Origin: Paraburkholderia sartisoli
GTDB lineage: Bacteria > Pseudomonadota > Gammaproteobacteria > Burkholderiales > Burkholderiaceae
DNA: 64,000 nucleotides
NCBI RefSeq assembly: GCF_900107685.1
Contig: NZ_FNRQ01000001.1
Location: forward strand, 1,054,001 to 1,118,000
Reading direction: 5' to 3'
In this document: one piece after another, positions 44,159 through 54,035 of the stretch
Position numbering within the stretch: position 1 is the stretch's first letter
Layout: every line of letters begins with the position of its first letter
The notes under the pieces: generated by a model
Told to the model about the DNA's origin: nothing
Database searches by the model: none
What the model saw: only the letters and a program-made list of their open reading frames with translations
Position numbers and translations under genes: made by a program

Positions 44159-45121
44159 TTGAATCTATCCTACTACGCGCTTCAGCAGTTGGGGTATCGA
44201 CGTCGTGACACACGGGAATCGCTCACGGTGAGCTTCTCGAGAGTGAGCTTCTTTGGCTTGCAAGGCTTTGTCCTCCCTGCGGATTCGGTCGTGCTGTCGA
44301 ACGGAGTTGTCGATGGTGCCAAGTATTCGGCGTGCTTAGCCAATAGCGTGAATGCTGCCACGTCTGCGTTAGTCGATGAGCAATATTGCGAAGATGAGCA
44401 AGCCTGGCAAACGGAGCGCAAATGCTCTCCGCCCTATCTCGTTGTGCTTGTCGGACCGACGAACGCGTACGCAATGACTGGCGAGTACATTAAGGAAGAA
44501 GCCGACGGCTACGAAACCTATGACGGTTTTCCAGACGCGAAGGCCGAATTGCGTGTGCTGCAGGAGGCAGCATTGCCTGCTGTTTTGTCGTCAGTGGCAT
44601 GCGCCTTCAGCGCACCCGACCATCCGGTGTCAATGAAAGAATTGGCGCGAGAGACGTTTGGGACCACATCGACCGGTGCCCGCGTCATCGACATCAAGCT
44701 TCGAATGGAGGGGACTTTGTTGGTGTCGAGGTCTTTGACATCAGAGGAGGCGAGCGCCAACTTTCACCAAGCAACGAAGTTGGCGGCAACGATGAGCCCG
44801 AAGGTATCTCGATTCTTTAACTTGGCCTTATTTGAAAACGATTCCCTGAAGCGTTTTTTGTATTTCTTTTTGACAATTGAGCGCCAAACGCACCTATCGT
44901 TCGCTTCGGCGGAGCACACCGACGGATCAAAGAATCTGCGAGATCGCTTCGACTGGTGCACGGCCAATGTTTGGAGCCATGTCACTGACGTTGATGTTCA
45001 AATATTCGCGAAAGTCAAAAAGGTCAGAGACCAGATCGCCCACGGTGAGATTGCCGAGCCGACACTGGACGTGGTCGCAGATGCAGCGCGTCTTGCAACC
45101 ACGCTGCAGCTAGGTGGATGA
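44159..45121 (+). CDS. Hypothetical protein with a possible C-terminal HEPN-like domain
   Basis: A 320-residue protein. I favour a TTG start at 44159 since GGAGG lies 7 bases before it; a GTG at 44126 is the alternative. No known family is evident in the N-terminal 200 residues. The C-terminal 100 residues are helical and end with KVKKVRDQIAHGEIAEP, an R-x4-H motif as in ApeA-type HEPN ribonucleases. A possible abortive-infection or stress RNase, but the fold is not proven. Base composition is lower in GC than the core. Confidence 0.6.
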   Translation: MNLSYYALQQLGYRRRDTRESLTVSFSRVSFFGLQGFVLPADSVVLSNGVVDGAKYSACLANSVNAATSALVDEQYCEDEQAWQTERKCSPPYLVVLVGPTNAYAMTGEYIKEEADGYETYDGFPDAKAELRVLQEAALPAVLSSVACAFSAPDHPVSMKELARETFGTTSTGARVIDIKLRMEGTLLVSRSLTSEEASANFHQATKLAATMSPKVSRFFNLALFENDSLKRFLYFFLTIERQTHLSFASAEHTDGSKNLRDRFDWCTANVWSHVTDVDVQIFAKVKKVRDQIAHGEIAEPTLDVVADAARLATTLQLGG

Positions 45122-45359
45122 ATGCCGCAGACACTCCGCGGTGCGACTATCCGACCGTAGTTACACCCCTACCGGACAATCGTCGCGGATCGATGAGTGA
45201 CCGTTGTTGGCCGGGAGTTGTCCGACGCGGCCGCTCGCCCTGGCGCAGAACTGCCATTCACCACGGAGATGTCCAGCGCTTTAGCTCCATGTCTGTGGCA
45301 CCTCGGTGAACTTCTTAATACCTTTCAGTGCAGAGCCAACAAGCGTGTCTCAGCGTCCC

Positions 45360-45941
45360 TTATTTGGCCCGACTGTAGCTGACTATCTGATCGACATACT
45401 TCGAGCGCCTGCCGCTCACCCGCACTATCTCGCCTGGGACGGTGCTTTCCTGCTCCGGCTGAGATACGCACATCTGGAACTGATCAACCGGGTTGCCGAC
45501 TTTCGACAGCATCAAACCATAGCAGGTGTGTTTTCGCCGCTCGATAAACTTTCCGGCAACGACATACGTCGTAACGTATGGAACACCGGCGACCTGATTC
45601 ATCACGTTGGCCACCGCGCCCGTGCCAAATCCCGCCAGAACAGCTGCCGCGATGGCGCCCGTCACCCACGCCTCACCGACGCCCATCTGCCGCTGGTGTC
45701 TAGCGTAGCGCGGCGTGTACCACGAGCCGACCAGTCGTTTCTCGATCTGCCAGGCAATCAAAATGGCTGCTGCAACGGCGACTGGCACCATCCAGCGCCA
45801 GTATTCATGGCTGATGCGCACTGCAGGTCCATCGAACGATGCGCCCCACGCGAGGGCAATGGCAGCCGGGACAACAACCAACATGACACCATAGGCGTCG
45901 CGACCTCCTGCTTCTGGCTCAGACTTTTTCACTTTCATCAT
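45360..45941 (-). CDS. Hypothetical membrane protein
   Basis: A 193-residue protein with three likely membrane helices: YGVMLVVVPAAIALAWG, WMVPVAVAAAILIAW and WVTGAIAAAVLAGFGTGAVANVM. The rest (YVVAGKFIERRKHTCYGLML..) is a beta-rich region, and a basic end follows. The family is not recognised. The 238 bases before it and the 248 after it carry no supported gene. Confidence 0.6.
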   Translation of the reverse strand: MMKVKKSEPEAGGRDAYGVMLVVVPAAIALAWGASFDGPAVRISHEYWRWMVPVAVAAAILIAWQIEKRLVGSWYTPRYARHQRQMGVGEAWVTGAIAAAVLAGFGTGAVANVMNQVAGVPYVTTYVVAGKFIERRKHTCYGLMLSKVGNPVDQFQMCVSQPEQESTVPGEIVRVSGRRSKYVDQIVSYSRAK

Positions 45942-46189
45942 TCTTTTCTGCTGGGGGCTTTCGGTTGCACCTGCCGGCTTCTCTATTCAAGGGACTCACG
46001 CTGACAGCCTGCTCCGATTGCGCGCCTCGGCATTGACCAGGACAGCGGCATGGCGGCGAGTGGACCGTGACGGTATCAGATGATGGTCATTCGTAAAATG
46101 CCCGCGGCCAGGCATCCGGTCGCGTCCCGGGCAGGCTCGCAATGCTTTTGGATGTCAATAACAGAACTGGATCACAGCGTTTCGCTGCA

Positions 46190-46840
46190 TTAAGGCGCAA
46201 GCGAAAATGCAGACACTTCGAAGTCCGCTGAGCCGCCCCAATGGATCTGGGAAAACTCAGACCTCACGACCCTTTTAACGTCTGGTGCATACCAGTAGGT
46301 CGCCGCCCATGGTGCCTGGCTCAGACCCGTCTGGGTCCACACGGAGATGCCGCGCATGGCAATCTTGAAGGCATCGAACGAGCCTGCGGATACCTCTATG
46401 CGTTCAAATGCCTCGACCCGCACGTGCGCATCGTTTTCGTGGGATCCGGATGAGTTTCGCACGACCCAATGAGAATCCCAGCTTTTGCCGACCATCATTG
46501 GAAAGCTTAGTGAACCCAGACTGGGCTCATAGGTCGTGTTACCACTTCGAGTCAGACATCCCTGACTGTCGAAAACGGCTTCGTACGGCGCTCCACCATT
46601 CTTCGATTCAGTTATCGTGGTCTGTTCTGCGGTTACCGAGACCACGGTTTCAGCTATTGCAGTTTTTCCATACATGACTGTCCACCTGTCGCCGACCCGG
46701 TAGACCGGCGCATCAGCCACAGGCGTACCTGTTGTCTCCTGGGCCATCGCGGCTGTCGTTAGACAGCCGAGCAAGATTGCGGCATTGCAAAATCGCCTGG
46801 GAAACATCGAAAGGTATAGCGACGCGACGGGAGTCTTCAT
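46190..46840 (-). CDS. Secreted hypothetical protein
   Basis: A 216-residue protein started at the ATG at 46840, with GGAGG just upstream. It has a signal peptide (FCNAAILLGCLTTAAMA). The mature part is beta-rich: APVYRVGDRWTVMYGKT, SLSFPMMVGKSWDSHWVV, FERIEVSAGSFDAFKIAM and WYAPDVKRVVRSEF. This pattern is shared with many small uncharacterised periplasmic proteins in which a WYAP..VG..V.. strand closes a beta barrel. Role unknown. Confidence 0.72.
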   Translation of the reverse strand: MKTPVASLYLSMFPRRFCNAAILLGCLTTAAMAQETTGTPVADAPVYRVGDRWTVMYGKTAIAETVVSVTAEQTTITESKNGGAPYEAVFDSQGCLTRSGNTTYEPSLGSLSFPMMVGKSWDSHWVVRNSSGSHENDAHVRVEAFERIEVSAGSFDAFKIAMRGISVWTQTGLSQAPWAATYWYAPDVKRVVRSEFSQIHWGGSADFEVSAFSLAP

Positions 46841-47088
46841 GAGGAAACCTCCAGGCTGCGATAACGCGCGAACGCCCAAAAACGGCGTTGCCCCATAAAG
46901 GACAGGCAATGCAATACTCCGCCCGGACTTCGGTGCAGCCTCGTCTGCTACCGCACATACTCAAAACGTTCGCAATGTTTCGTTGTCTTGTGATGAATCC
47001 ACCGCCGGTCGAATCCAGTGGAAGGCGGCCCGACCTGGACGCGCCCGTTCAACGGAAAGCGCCGCTCCGCTGACAACACGACGTACGG

Positions 47089-47577
47089 CTATGACCCACA
47101 GAAAGGGCCTTGCTCACTCATCGCGCGCTTCCAGGTGTGTTCCGTACTGGAAACCGGGGCAGGGGAAGCGAGTGGTGCTGCAGGCGTGCCCATGTCGTTC
47201 AGATCGATATGACAGCGACCGTCGGTCACCGAGAGAAGAGCAACATAGCGGTGGGTAGCTGCCGGTGTGAACGTCAGGGTGTCGACGCAGAATTTCTCGG
47301 TCACCAGCATGTTTTTTGTGTAGAACATGGAGAATGACAGCGGCGCGTCTGGTGTTACTTTGCGCGTAATCTCCTTTGCAGTATCCATTACGGGAAGACG
47401 ATGCCGCTCGGTGCATTCAGCCGCGCCGCCATAGATAAATGCTTGTGCTGTGAAATCGCCGGCTTTGCGAAAAACAACAGTGGCGGCGTCCGCCTGGGAC
47501 GGTTCCTGATAAGTTGTCGCGCAACCCGTGATGGCGAGCGAGCATGCGCCCAGGATGAGTGTTCGGCTAAATTTCAT
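47089..47577 (-). CDS. Putative lipoprotein
   Basis: A 162-residue protein. The lipobox LAITGC gives an acylated Cys at residue 19. The mature part has two further Cys pairs (AAECTERH, KFCVDTLTF, GRCHIDL, PFCGS) and a beta-rich core, as in small DUF2846-like lipoproteins. It is probably anchored in the envelope. Function unknown. Confidence 0.75.
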   Translation of the reverse strand: MKFSRTLILGACSLAITGCATTYQEPSQADAATVVFRKAGDFTAQAFIYGGAAECTERHRLPVMDTAKEITRKVTPDAPLSFSMFYTKNMLVTEKFCVDTLTFTPAATHRYVALLSVTDGRCHIDLNDMGTPAAPLASPAPVSSTEHTWKRAMSEQGPFCGS

Positions 47578-47938
47578 GGTTATTGATCAGGGGTATGTGC
47601 GGATCAGAATCACGCGTAATCTCGCTCAAAAATGCAAGCGAGCCTGATCAGCCTTTACGGCATCCAGCGAGATATCTTGAGAGAGGATGCATTCTGCAGG
47701 TGAGGGCTAAACACAAATCGAAGTCCATCGGGTACTTGCCGGTTGAGTCGTTGAATTCTCTGCCTGACTCACATCGCGCGCTGGGCTGGTAGCGACGCCA
47801 GGTTGCTACTGCCGTTTTTAGCTGTGTATGTGCGCTAGCCAACCTTCGACGTGAAAGCTGATTGTTATATTGATGAAATGATGCCTTCGGACGCGAACCG
47901 TCTTCAGTGAGCGTCAGTTCATTTGTGGGGGAGCAGCA
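47578..47938. other. Intergenic region
   Basis: I see no gene, hairpin or repeat that I can support in this 361-base stretch, apart from GGGGGAG at about 47927, the ribosome site of the next gene. Confidence 0.4.
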
Positions 47939-48274
47939 ATGCCAACCGTCTTCGACGAGTCGCTCCGCCCTCGCTCGCGAGCAGTCGGCCTTGTTGCGAC
48001 TCTACTCACCGTCGGCGCCCATGCCGGTTCGAACTGCCCGGATGTGGTGGTGTCACCCTCGGGCAGTACATTCAATGTGGCGGCTCTAATCGCGGACACT
48101 GGGTCACCGGAAGCTGCGCTTGACAAGGCACGCACTGCGCTTTCGCAAGTGAAATCGGGCGGCGGGTGTCGCATATTCGAGGACATTGCCGCATGCGAAG
48201 AAACGCTTCTGGTCGCGAAAAAGGCGATAGCCGCGTTAGAGGCGTGTAGCGCGGCGAGCCCGCCGAAACACTAG
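47939..48274 (+). CDS. Small secreted hypothetical protein
   Basis: A 111-residue protein with a strong GGGGGAG ribosome site. A hydrophobic start (AVGLVATLLTVGAHA) suggests a signal peptide, though the preceding region has several charged residues. The mature part has four Cys (NCPDVV, GGCRIF, AACEETL, LEACS) that could form two disulfides, and a helical middle. Family not recognised. Confidence 0.6.
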   Translation: MPTVFDESLRPRSRAVGLVATLLTVGAHAGSNCPDVVVSPSGSTFNVAALIADTGSPEAALDKARTALSQVKSGGGCRIFEDIAACEETLLVAKKAIAALEACSAASPPKH

Positions 48275-48913
48275 GCACGACAGAAGGGGGAAGCACACCC
48301 TTTCAACGATAAAGGGAAACAGGTCGATCCGCAGGAATAGGGGTGTATTTATAAACTGTTGCCGGATTGACCCAAGGTCTTTTAGCGCTTCAGCGGCCAG
48401 TAACCCTCTAGCCGTTTCAGTCGAAGATACGGCGCGGGCAAGGGAACCTGACGAACTGCGCGGTTCGAAGGTTGGCCGGAACCGGAAGTTAGACCTCGCC
48501 GCCGACCGGCCGTTTGTGGTCGAAATTGGAAGTTCACTGGGAGTGCTTGCCTATCGCATCGGCTCCATCACTGAACTTCGGTGTTCGACCCGAAGCGGTC
48601 CCTCGCCACGGATGTAGAGATGACCGCTTTCTGGAGCCAAACGGCCGTTGGCAGCGAGCCTGTGAACCTGACAAATGATGGTGTGTCGGCGTCAGCGCTG
48701 GATGAGCCTGTGCGCTGAGGCTAGTATTGCTCCCGCGCTTGCCGGGAGGAGCGTTCCCGACGCCGATCCGATGCAGCGACCGCTATGCAGATGCTTTGAC
48801 ACTGGTCCGCACGCCGGGGCATGGTGCTCCGTGACATAACGCCAGATCCTGCTGCGAATCCCGTTTCCAAAAACGTCGCTTTTTGCCAGCTGTTCGCAAG
48901 CGATAGAGTTCGC
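48275..48913. other. Non-coding stretch with a repeat
   Basis: No gene supported. It contains copy 2 of the 61-base dispersed repeat (48540-48600) and degenerate sequence around it, consistent with old element remains. Confidence 0.5.
48540..48600. repeat. Dispersed 61-bp repeat, copy 2
   Basis: Same orientation as copy 1 at 41456-41516, six mismatches by my count and no gaps. Probably the remains of a mobile or duplicated sequence. Confidence 0.75.
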
Positions 48914-50848
48914 TCACTGCAAAAGTGCTTTCACTTGGGAGGCGAGCTCGTGGTCAGGAAAGCGTTCACAGGCCACTGACCAAGCCTGCTTCGCCTTTGC
49001 ATGGTCGCCGCTGTTCCAGTGCACTCCGCCGAGCTCGAACATTGCCGCAGCATATTCGGGATCTAGGGTGACCGCCCGATGGAGGGCGTCGATTGCCTGT
49101 TCCGCCTGCCCAAGATGCGCGTATGCCACGCCGACCTGAAACCAACTCATTGCGTCCGGCTGGAGTGCTGTGGCCTGCTCCAAGAGGATCGGTAGGCTTT
49201 CGTCAAAGCGGTCTAAAAAGTTCAGTGCTGTTCCCAGACAATAGCCATAGTGGCCGCCTTCGAGATCGTAGGCCTTGCGGAAACAGCGTTCAGCCTCCGC
49301 CCAGTCCCCGTTCTCCTGCGCCCAATGGCCCAGGCGATCCCACGGCAATGCGGCGTCATCCGCGCTGACGTGGGCGATATGGCGGTCAAATTCATCCCTG
49401 AATTCGGCATAGGTTTTCTTGAGGTCATAACCCCGCCCTCTCAGATAGAAATTACTCATTAACAGCTCCCATCGTCCTTGCGAACTGTCAGGATGGGCTT
49501 GGACGTAGCGCCGCCAGAAGGCGCGAGCGTGCACTGCGTTGTCGATCGTAGTGCGGCCGAAACTCGCCACCAGCCGGAGGCACCACGGCCAAATCCATTC
49601 GTAGCGGTCGGCCTGAACGGTTAGAGCATTGATCTCGTGGAATGCAGCTGCGCCCTGGTCGAGGTTGAACAAGACGTTGACGCGCCACCCGGACACCGCC
49701 GTCATCTTTCCCTGGTTGCGATCTACGAAGGCGACTTGGTCGAAGTGATTCAGAGCGTCCTTGTAACGGCCGATCCGAACGAGATGGTTGCCCATGGCAT
49801 TGTGGGCTTCGGCCAGGTTCGAATCCAGCCGCAGCGCTTCACAATAGTGCTCAACGGCCGAATCTTGATCGCCGAGTCGCTCGAAGCTCGTGCCTAGATT
49901 CTTGTGGATCTGGGCCGCCAACTCGGAGGCGCCTATAAGTGCTGGATCTGCAAGGGCGGCTTGGTAGGCCAACTTGGCCTGCTCATCGTCAGGAACCGCC
50001 GAATATGCGTTTCCAATGGTGTAATGCAAGCTGGCGGCCTGAAAGCGGCCACTTGCCAGTTGCCGCTGGAAAAACGCGATGCCTTCGACGATCCGCTCTG
50101 GATGCCGAGTTCGGCGCGCCATGCCGAGATTGATCTCCGACATATAGGGGATGCCCATGAAGTCGTGATCAGCGCCGAGCGCTGCGGCAAACCGCTCGAA
50201 GCTTGCGCTGATCACGTCGTCTGCATTCTGGTCATAAAGCTGCTGCAGCAGCGTCGCCGCTTGGCGCTGATCCTCCGGGACGTGGACCTCCGGTGCGGCG
50301 TCCAGGATGGCGTTGGGTAGGTCTTTAGGACCGGCGGAGGCTTGAGCGACCCGACGGTCCCGCGAAGACCTGGCGCCGGACCGCGCGAGCGCGGCCACCT
50401 TACACAATCGATCGGTTGTCATCTCACGCGTGAAGGTGACGGTGACCGAGCTTTGGTCCGTCCATGAGCGCCCGTCGTGCTCATATTGCTGCAGGACAGC
50501 GTCGGCCAGGCAGATGCGCAACGAACCCGTCGGGACGTGGTAGCAGGCGTAGAAGCTGTAGGGCTGCATCAGCAGGTAGTTCAGGTTCGCGCGCTCGACT
50601 GAGACGCTGAGCGACTCGTCGGCATTCAGGTTCCGGGCTGTACCTTTCACCTGAACATGCACCCGGACGTTTGTCGCCTGACCGCCCGCGACGACCTCAA
50701 TCTGGCAGTCTGTGCCGTAATCCTTGCGGTCCGACGCCTGGAGGATAAAACAACCGCTGTCGGCCAGCCGCTTTTGGAAGGCGGCAAGAGCCTGGTCCTC
50801 TATTTCGTGGTTCTGATCACGGCGCGGCAGTTCGTCGAACGGATTCAT
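48914..50848 (-). CDS. DUF4365 nuclease-like protein with TPR repeats
   Basis: A 644-residue protein. The first 150 residues have a DUF4365 layout: QALAAFQKRLADSGCFILQ, then DYGTDCQIEVV (acidic residue, E-x-V) and VHVQVKGTA (Q-x-K), as in restriction-endonuclease-like folds; a conserved tyrosine-rich part follows (LNYLLMQPYSFYACYHV). From about residue 190 to the end there are many TPR units (ASLHYTIGNAYSAVPDDEQAKLAYQAALADP; AEAHNAMGNHLVRIGRYKDALNHF). Such proteins are found near anti-phage genes. It may cut DNA or RNA upon recognising a partner, but this is not shown. Confidence 0.75.
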   Translation of the reverse strand: MNPFDELPRRDQNHEIEDQALAAFQKRLADSGCFILQASDRKDYGTDCQIEVVAGGQATNVRVHVQVKGTARNLNADESLSVSVERANLNYLLMQPYSFYACYHVPTGSLRICLADAVLQQYEHDGRSWTDQSSVTVTFTREMTTDRLCKVAALARSGARSSRDRRVAQASAGPKDLPNAILDAAPEVHVPEDQRQAATLLQQLYDQNADDVISASFERFAAALGADHDFMGIPYMSEINLGMARRTRHPERIVEGIAFFQRQLASGRFQAASLHYTIGNAYSAVPDDEQAKLAYQAALADPALIGASELAAQIHKNLGTSFERLGDQDSAVEHYCEALRLDSNLAEAHNAMGNHLVRIGRYKDALNHFDQVAFVDRNQGKMTAVSGWRVNVLFNLDQGAAAFHEINALTVQADRYEWIWPWCLRLVASFGRTTIDNAVHARAFWRRYVQAHPDSSQGRWELLMSNFYLRGRGYDLKKTYAEFRDEFDRHIAHVSADDAALPWDRLGHWAQENGDWAEAERCFRKAYDLEGGHYGYCLGTALNFLDRFDESLPILLEQATALQPDAMSWFQVGVAYAHLGQAEQAIDALHRAVTLDPEYAAAMFELGGVHWNSGDHAKAKQAWSVACERFPDHELASQVKALLQ

Positions 50849-50923
50849 AAGTGTCGGTCTATCGTAGGCGGTCGGCGATGCGTTCCAGTCTCATCGATCG
50901 TCATTGTCAAAGGCATGATCGCA

Positions 50924-51538
50924 TCAGCCGTAGCCAGGGTCGGGTACCACGCCGGGCAGCTTGTCGGCCCGACCCCAAAATCTTGCGCAGGCGCCGGCAT
51001 AGCGGACGACGTCCTCGGGTCGGATAAGGATCTGCTCACTCTCCTCGGGGTTCGGCGGAAGAATGTCGATGTATCGCGAGGGATCGTGGGTCCAACGTTC
51101 TGGTGCATGGGCGCGTAGATCGTTCACCGAGGTGCCATCGCCATGGCGATAGACATTCGCGACGAGGAACATCTCTACAAGACTGTCGCAGATGCCGCTG
51201 AGATCGACGCCGCCTTTTGCGGCACATTCGGGAAGGTGCTCGCGAAACAGCTCCCGACCGGGCTTCTTGCCGGTCACGCCGAGGCTGCGACCCCATATGC
51301 GCAGCTGACGTTCAAAGAGGCCGGCTAGAGTGAGGGTAAATGCCTTAGCAGCTTCGTTCGCGGTATGGTTATCGACCTGCGCCGCCGCACGGTCGAGGAA
51401 CTCGTTCATCGATGCTGCTTCGTCGAATCGAAGCTCGGTGTGGATCGGCAGCGCGTTTAAGCCAGGCCAGATCAACCGCTGAAAGAGACGGTCGGTGTTG
51501 GCTTGGAACACCCTTGGAGGATTGTCGCCCGGGATCAT
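50924..51538 (-). CDS. Hypothetical helical protein, possible HEPN type
   Basis: A 204-residue mostly helical protein in the same direction as the DUF4365 gene, 75 bases upstream of it. The motif [15 protein letters not shown] has an R-H pair seen in some HEPN or AbiV-like proteins; the C terminus ends with a helical [12 protein letters not shown] piece. No signal peptide. Its start overlaps the dinB fragment by 4 bases. Assignment is tentative. Confidence 0.55.
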
Positions 51539-51759
51539 AGGAGTGAGCCCTCCGCGTTGTTCAACGCGGGGGGCTCGGTCATGGCCGCGAAGTTCGACAG
51601 CGTGACGCCGACCAGCCGAATGCCTTTCGGCGGCGGGTAGACCGAACTGATCAGCGCGAGGCTCGCCCCATGGCCGACAGCCACCGGCTTACCCTGCAGT
51701 GTTGGGTTATCCCGTTGCTCGACCGGAGCATAGAAAGCGTTCATGTCATCGCGGATCAT
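51535..51759 (-). pseudogene. dinB: DNA polymerase IV (dinB) remnant with internal deletion
   Basis: A 74-codon frame. The first 30 codons match the start of DinB ([26 protein letters not shown], containing the metal-binding D of DMDAFFA-type motif). After about 10 codons it jumps to the C-terminal little-finger region ([17 protein letters not shown]). Some 270 codons are missing, so no polymerase can be made. Confidence 0.82.
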
Positions 51760-51952
51760 CTTGCGAACCTACCTTCAACCATAGCGGTGGACAATAGCAT
51801 GGGGCATGAACAAAAGGGATACATGACTCCGAAGGACGCCGAGAGCGACGCCTGGTTCGCCCGTTTGCATCTCCTGCTGTTGTTTGCGCAGAGTTATAGT
51901 GGCCACGAACGAAATTGTTGCTTGAGGCCGCCCGCCTCAAATGGGAGCCAGG

Positions 51953-53437
51953 ATGCTGAAGGCCAGCGAAGAGGAAATCGAGTCCATTCGGGAATACTTC
52001 GAATGGCAAGCCCCCGACCTAGAAGTAACCTTCATGCAAAAGGTCTACTCCGAATCGGTGCTGAACACGTGCCACGACGTGTGGGACATACACACCAACA
52101 AAGACCGATGGTGGGTCATCACTGGCGGCACCAACCTCTATTCCCAGCAACAGTTCCCTAATATGGACCTGGCGCTGACCTTCCACATCGGTCTGATTCT
52201 GCGTATCCCCCGCACCGAGCAGGACCAACGCGACGATATGCGCCTCCTTCCGTTCGGGCCAGTCTTCGAAAAGATGGAAGAGGCCGGCGATGCAGTCAGC
52301 CACGCCCACAATCTCGCGGACTACCAGGCGGTTGGTGTTCGTTGCCGAGAGACTTTGCTTGAGTTGATCGGCGTCGCCCAGGACGCCGCGGTCTGGACGG
52401 AAACGCCACCTCAGCGCGCCAATTTCCGCGAGTGGTCGGAAATCATCTGCAACGCTCTCGTGCCCGGCAACAGCAATCGGGAGCGGCGCGGTGCATTGAA
52501 AGGTGCGCTCGATAGCGCTTGGACGTTCTCCAATTGGCTGACACATGCAAAATCAGCCACCTGGCTCGATGCCGACTTGGCGCACACGTTGATTCAGCAT
52601 GCCATCGGTATGGCCACCTCCCTGATCCTTCGTGAGCTACGCGGCGTGCCGGAGGCTTGTCCGAATTGCGGATCGCCCGATCTTGTGCCCGAAAAGGGCG
52701 AAAACACTGCGGCGCCGGGCGTGGTCTGGGAACGACCGCGATGCGCCGACTGCGGATGGGCCGGCAGACCTGTTCCAATCCTTGATGCCGAGAACGGGCG
52801 GCCACTCATAACCCGCGAAGGCAAGGAGACCCATGACCACAGCATCATGACCGTGCCGTTGCGTGCCATCCGGAAGCCAGGCGATCCGGCGGTCGAAGCA
52901 TTACAAGACGCAGAGACCGGGCCACCGGAGCCCACCGAATATTTCGCTTATGGGTCGAACATGGCGACCGCGCGGCTGCGGCAACGAATTCCGAGCGCCA
53001 AGCCGCTGGGGGTCGCCACCCTCCCTGGGCATGAACTGCGGTTTCACAAGCGTAGCAAGGACGGTTCGGGGAAGTGCAACGCGTTCGCGACGGATGACAA
53101 TGAGAGCGCTGTGGTCGGTGTTCTTTTCTGTTTTGATCCATCAGAACGTAGAAAGCTCGACGCTGCTGAGGGTACCGGTAAGGGATATGACGCCGCCATA
53201 GTGACGGTCGTCAATGACAAGGGCCGCAGGCGGAAGGTCCTGACATATATCGCCTCGAACGACGCCATCGACGAAAGCCTCCGGCCTTACAGTTGGTACA
53301 AGGATCATGTCTTGGCTGGCGCCCAGGAACATGGCCTCCCGCAGGACTACCTCGATGAACACATCGCGATGGTTGAAACGGTTGAGGACCCCGACGTCGC
53401 AAGGGCCTCAAAGGAGCGCGCGACGTACTCCGCGTAG
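51953..53437 (+). CDS. Three-part protein: helical domain, zinc ribbon and gamma-glutamylcyclotransferase-like (AIG2) domain
   Basis: A 494-residue protein; the ATG at 51953 is favoured by GGGAG 5 bases upstream. Residues 1-235 are helical with no known motif (EWSEIICNALVPGNSN, HAKSATWLDADLAHTLI), perhaps HEPN-like. At about 240-275 a zinc ribbon has CPNCGSPDL and CADCGW. Residues about 325-485 match the GGCT/AIG2 fold: EYFAYGSNMATARLRQRIPSA, FHKRSKDGSGKCNA and ERRKLDAAEGTGKGYD with the catalytic-region Glu. This fusion is unusual and sits among possible defence genes. Its reaction could be on a gamma-glutamyl or similar modified amine. It faces away from the dinB fragment. Confidence 0.7.
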   Translation: MLKASEEEIESIREYFEWQAPDLEVTFMQKVYSESVLNTCHDVWDIHTNKDRWWVITGGTNLYSQQQFPNMDLALTFHIGLILRIPRTEQDQRDDMRLLPFGPVFEKMEEAGDAVSHAHNLADYQAVGVRCRETLLELIGVAQDAAVWTETPPQRANFREWSEIICNALVPGNSNRERRGALKGALDSAWTFSNWLTHAKSATWLDADLAHTLIQHAIGMATSLILRELRGVPEACPNCGSPDLVPEKGENTAAPGVVWERPRCADCGWAGRPVPILDAENGRPLITREGKETHDHSIMTVPLRAIRKPGDPAVEALQDAETGPPEPTEYFAYGSNMATARLRQRIPSAKPLGVATLPGHELRFHKRSKDGSGKCNAFATDDNESAVVGVLFCFDPSERRKLDAAEGTGKGYDAAIVTVVNDKGRRRKVLTYIASNDAIDESLRPYSWYKDHVLAGAQEHGLPQDYLDEHIAMVETVEDPDVARASKERATYSA

Positions 53438-54035
53438 CCCGAATTGCGTCACATACTATGCGGCTCGGCGTTGCGTCCCGTCTCTCTCCCGGTCCTCCTC
53501 GCCAGCAGCCTCGAGGAGGAAACGGGCTTGCGCGGCCTTTCACGAACCGCGATCAAGAGCGTAAGGACGATGGGTCCAACCGCCGATGCTCTGCCGGTCC
53601 ACCTCAGCACCGAATCTGGATGACCAATTTGGGCTGCGATTCGGACGTTCGATTCAGCGTCTTGGACTTCGCTAGGTGGCCGAATCCGGAAGTCGACATC
53701 CGAAACCGTACCACTGGCACGAATGCCAACTCCCGTCTTCAATGGTCAAGGTTTTCGGGGCCTCCAGGGTGCGACGCGAAACCGTCAGGTTCCTGGCGCG
53801 ATCATACCCAGCCATACGGCGATCAACGTGATCCACGCCTCCGTTTTCCAGGCGGGTTTGCGTCCATATCATCACGCTGTTTTCGCATGGATATTTCGCC
53901 GCAACGGCCTTTCGCACAGATCTTTAATGTCGCGTCAGGAATAGCGATTCTCAAGTCCGGCTTCCCCCAGGGCCCGCACACTTATTCAGTATGCAAGGCT
54001 CGAGGGAGCCACGGCAGGTCCGGATCGTCGTCGGA
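53438..54035. other. Non-coding stretch between accessory genes
   Basis: Several short frames overlap on both strands without ribosome sites or recognisable products. Nothing else found. Confidence 0.4.
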
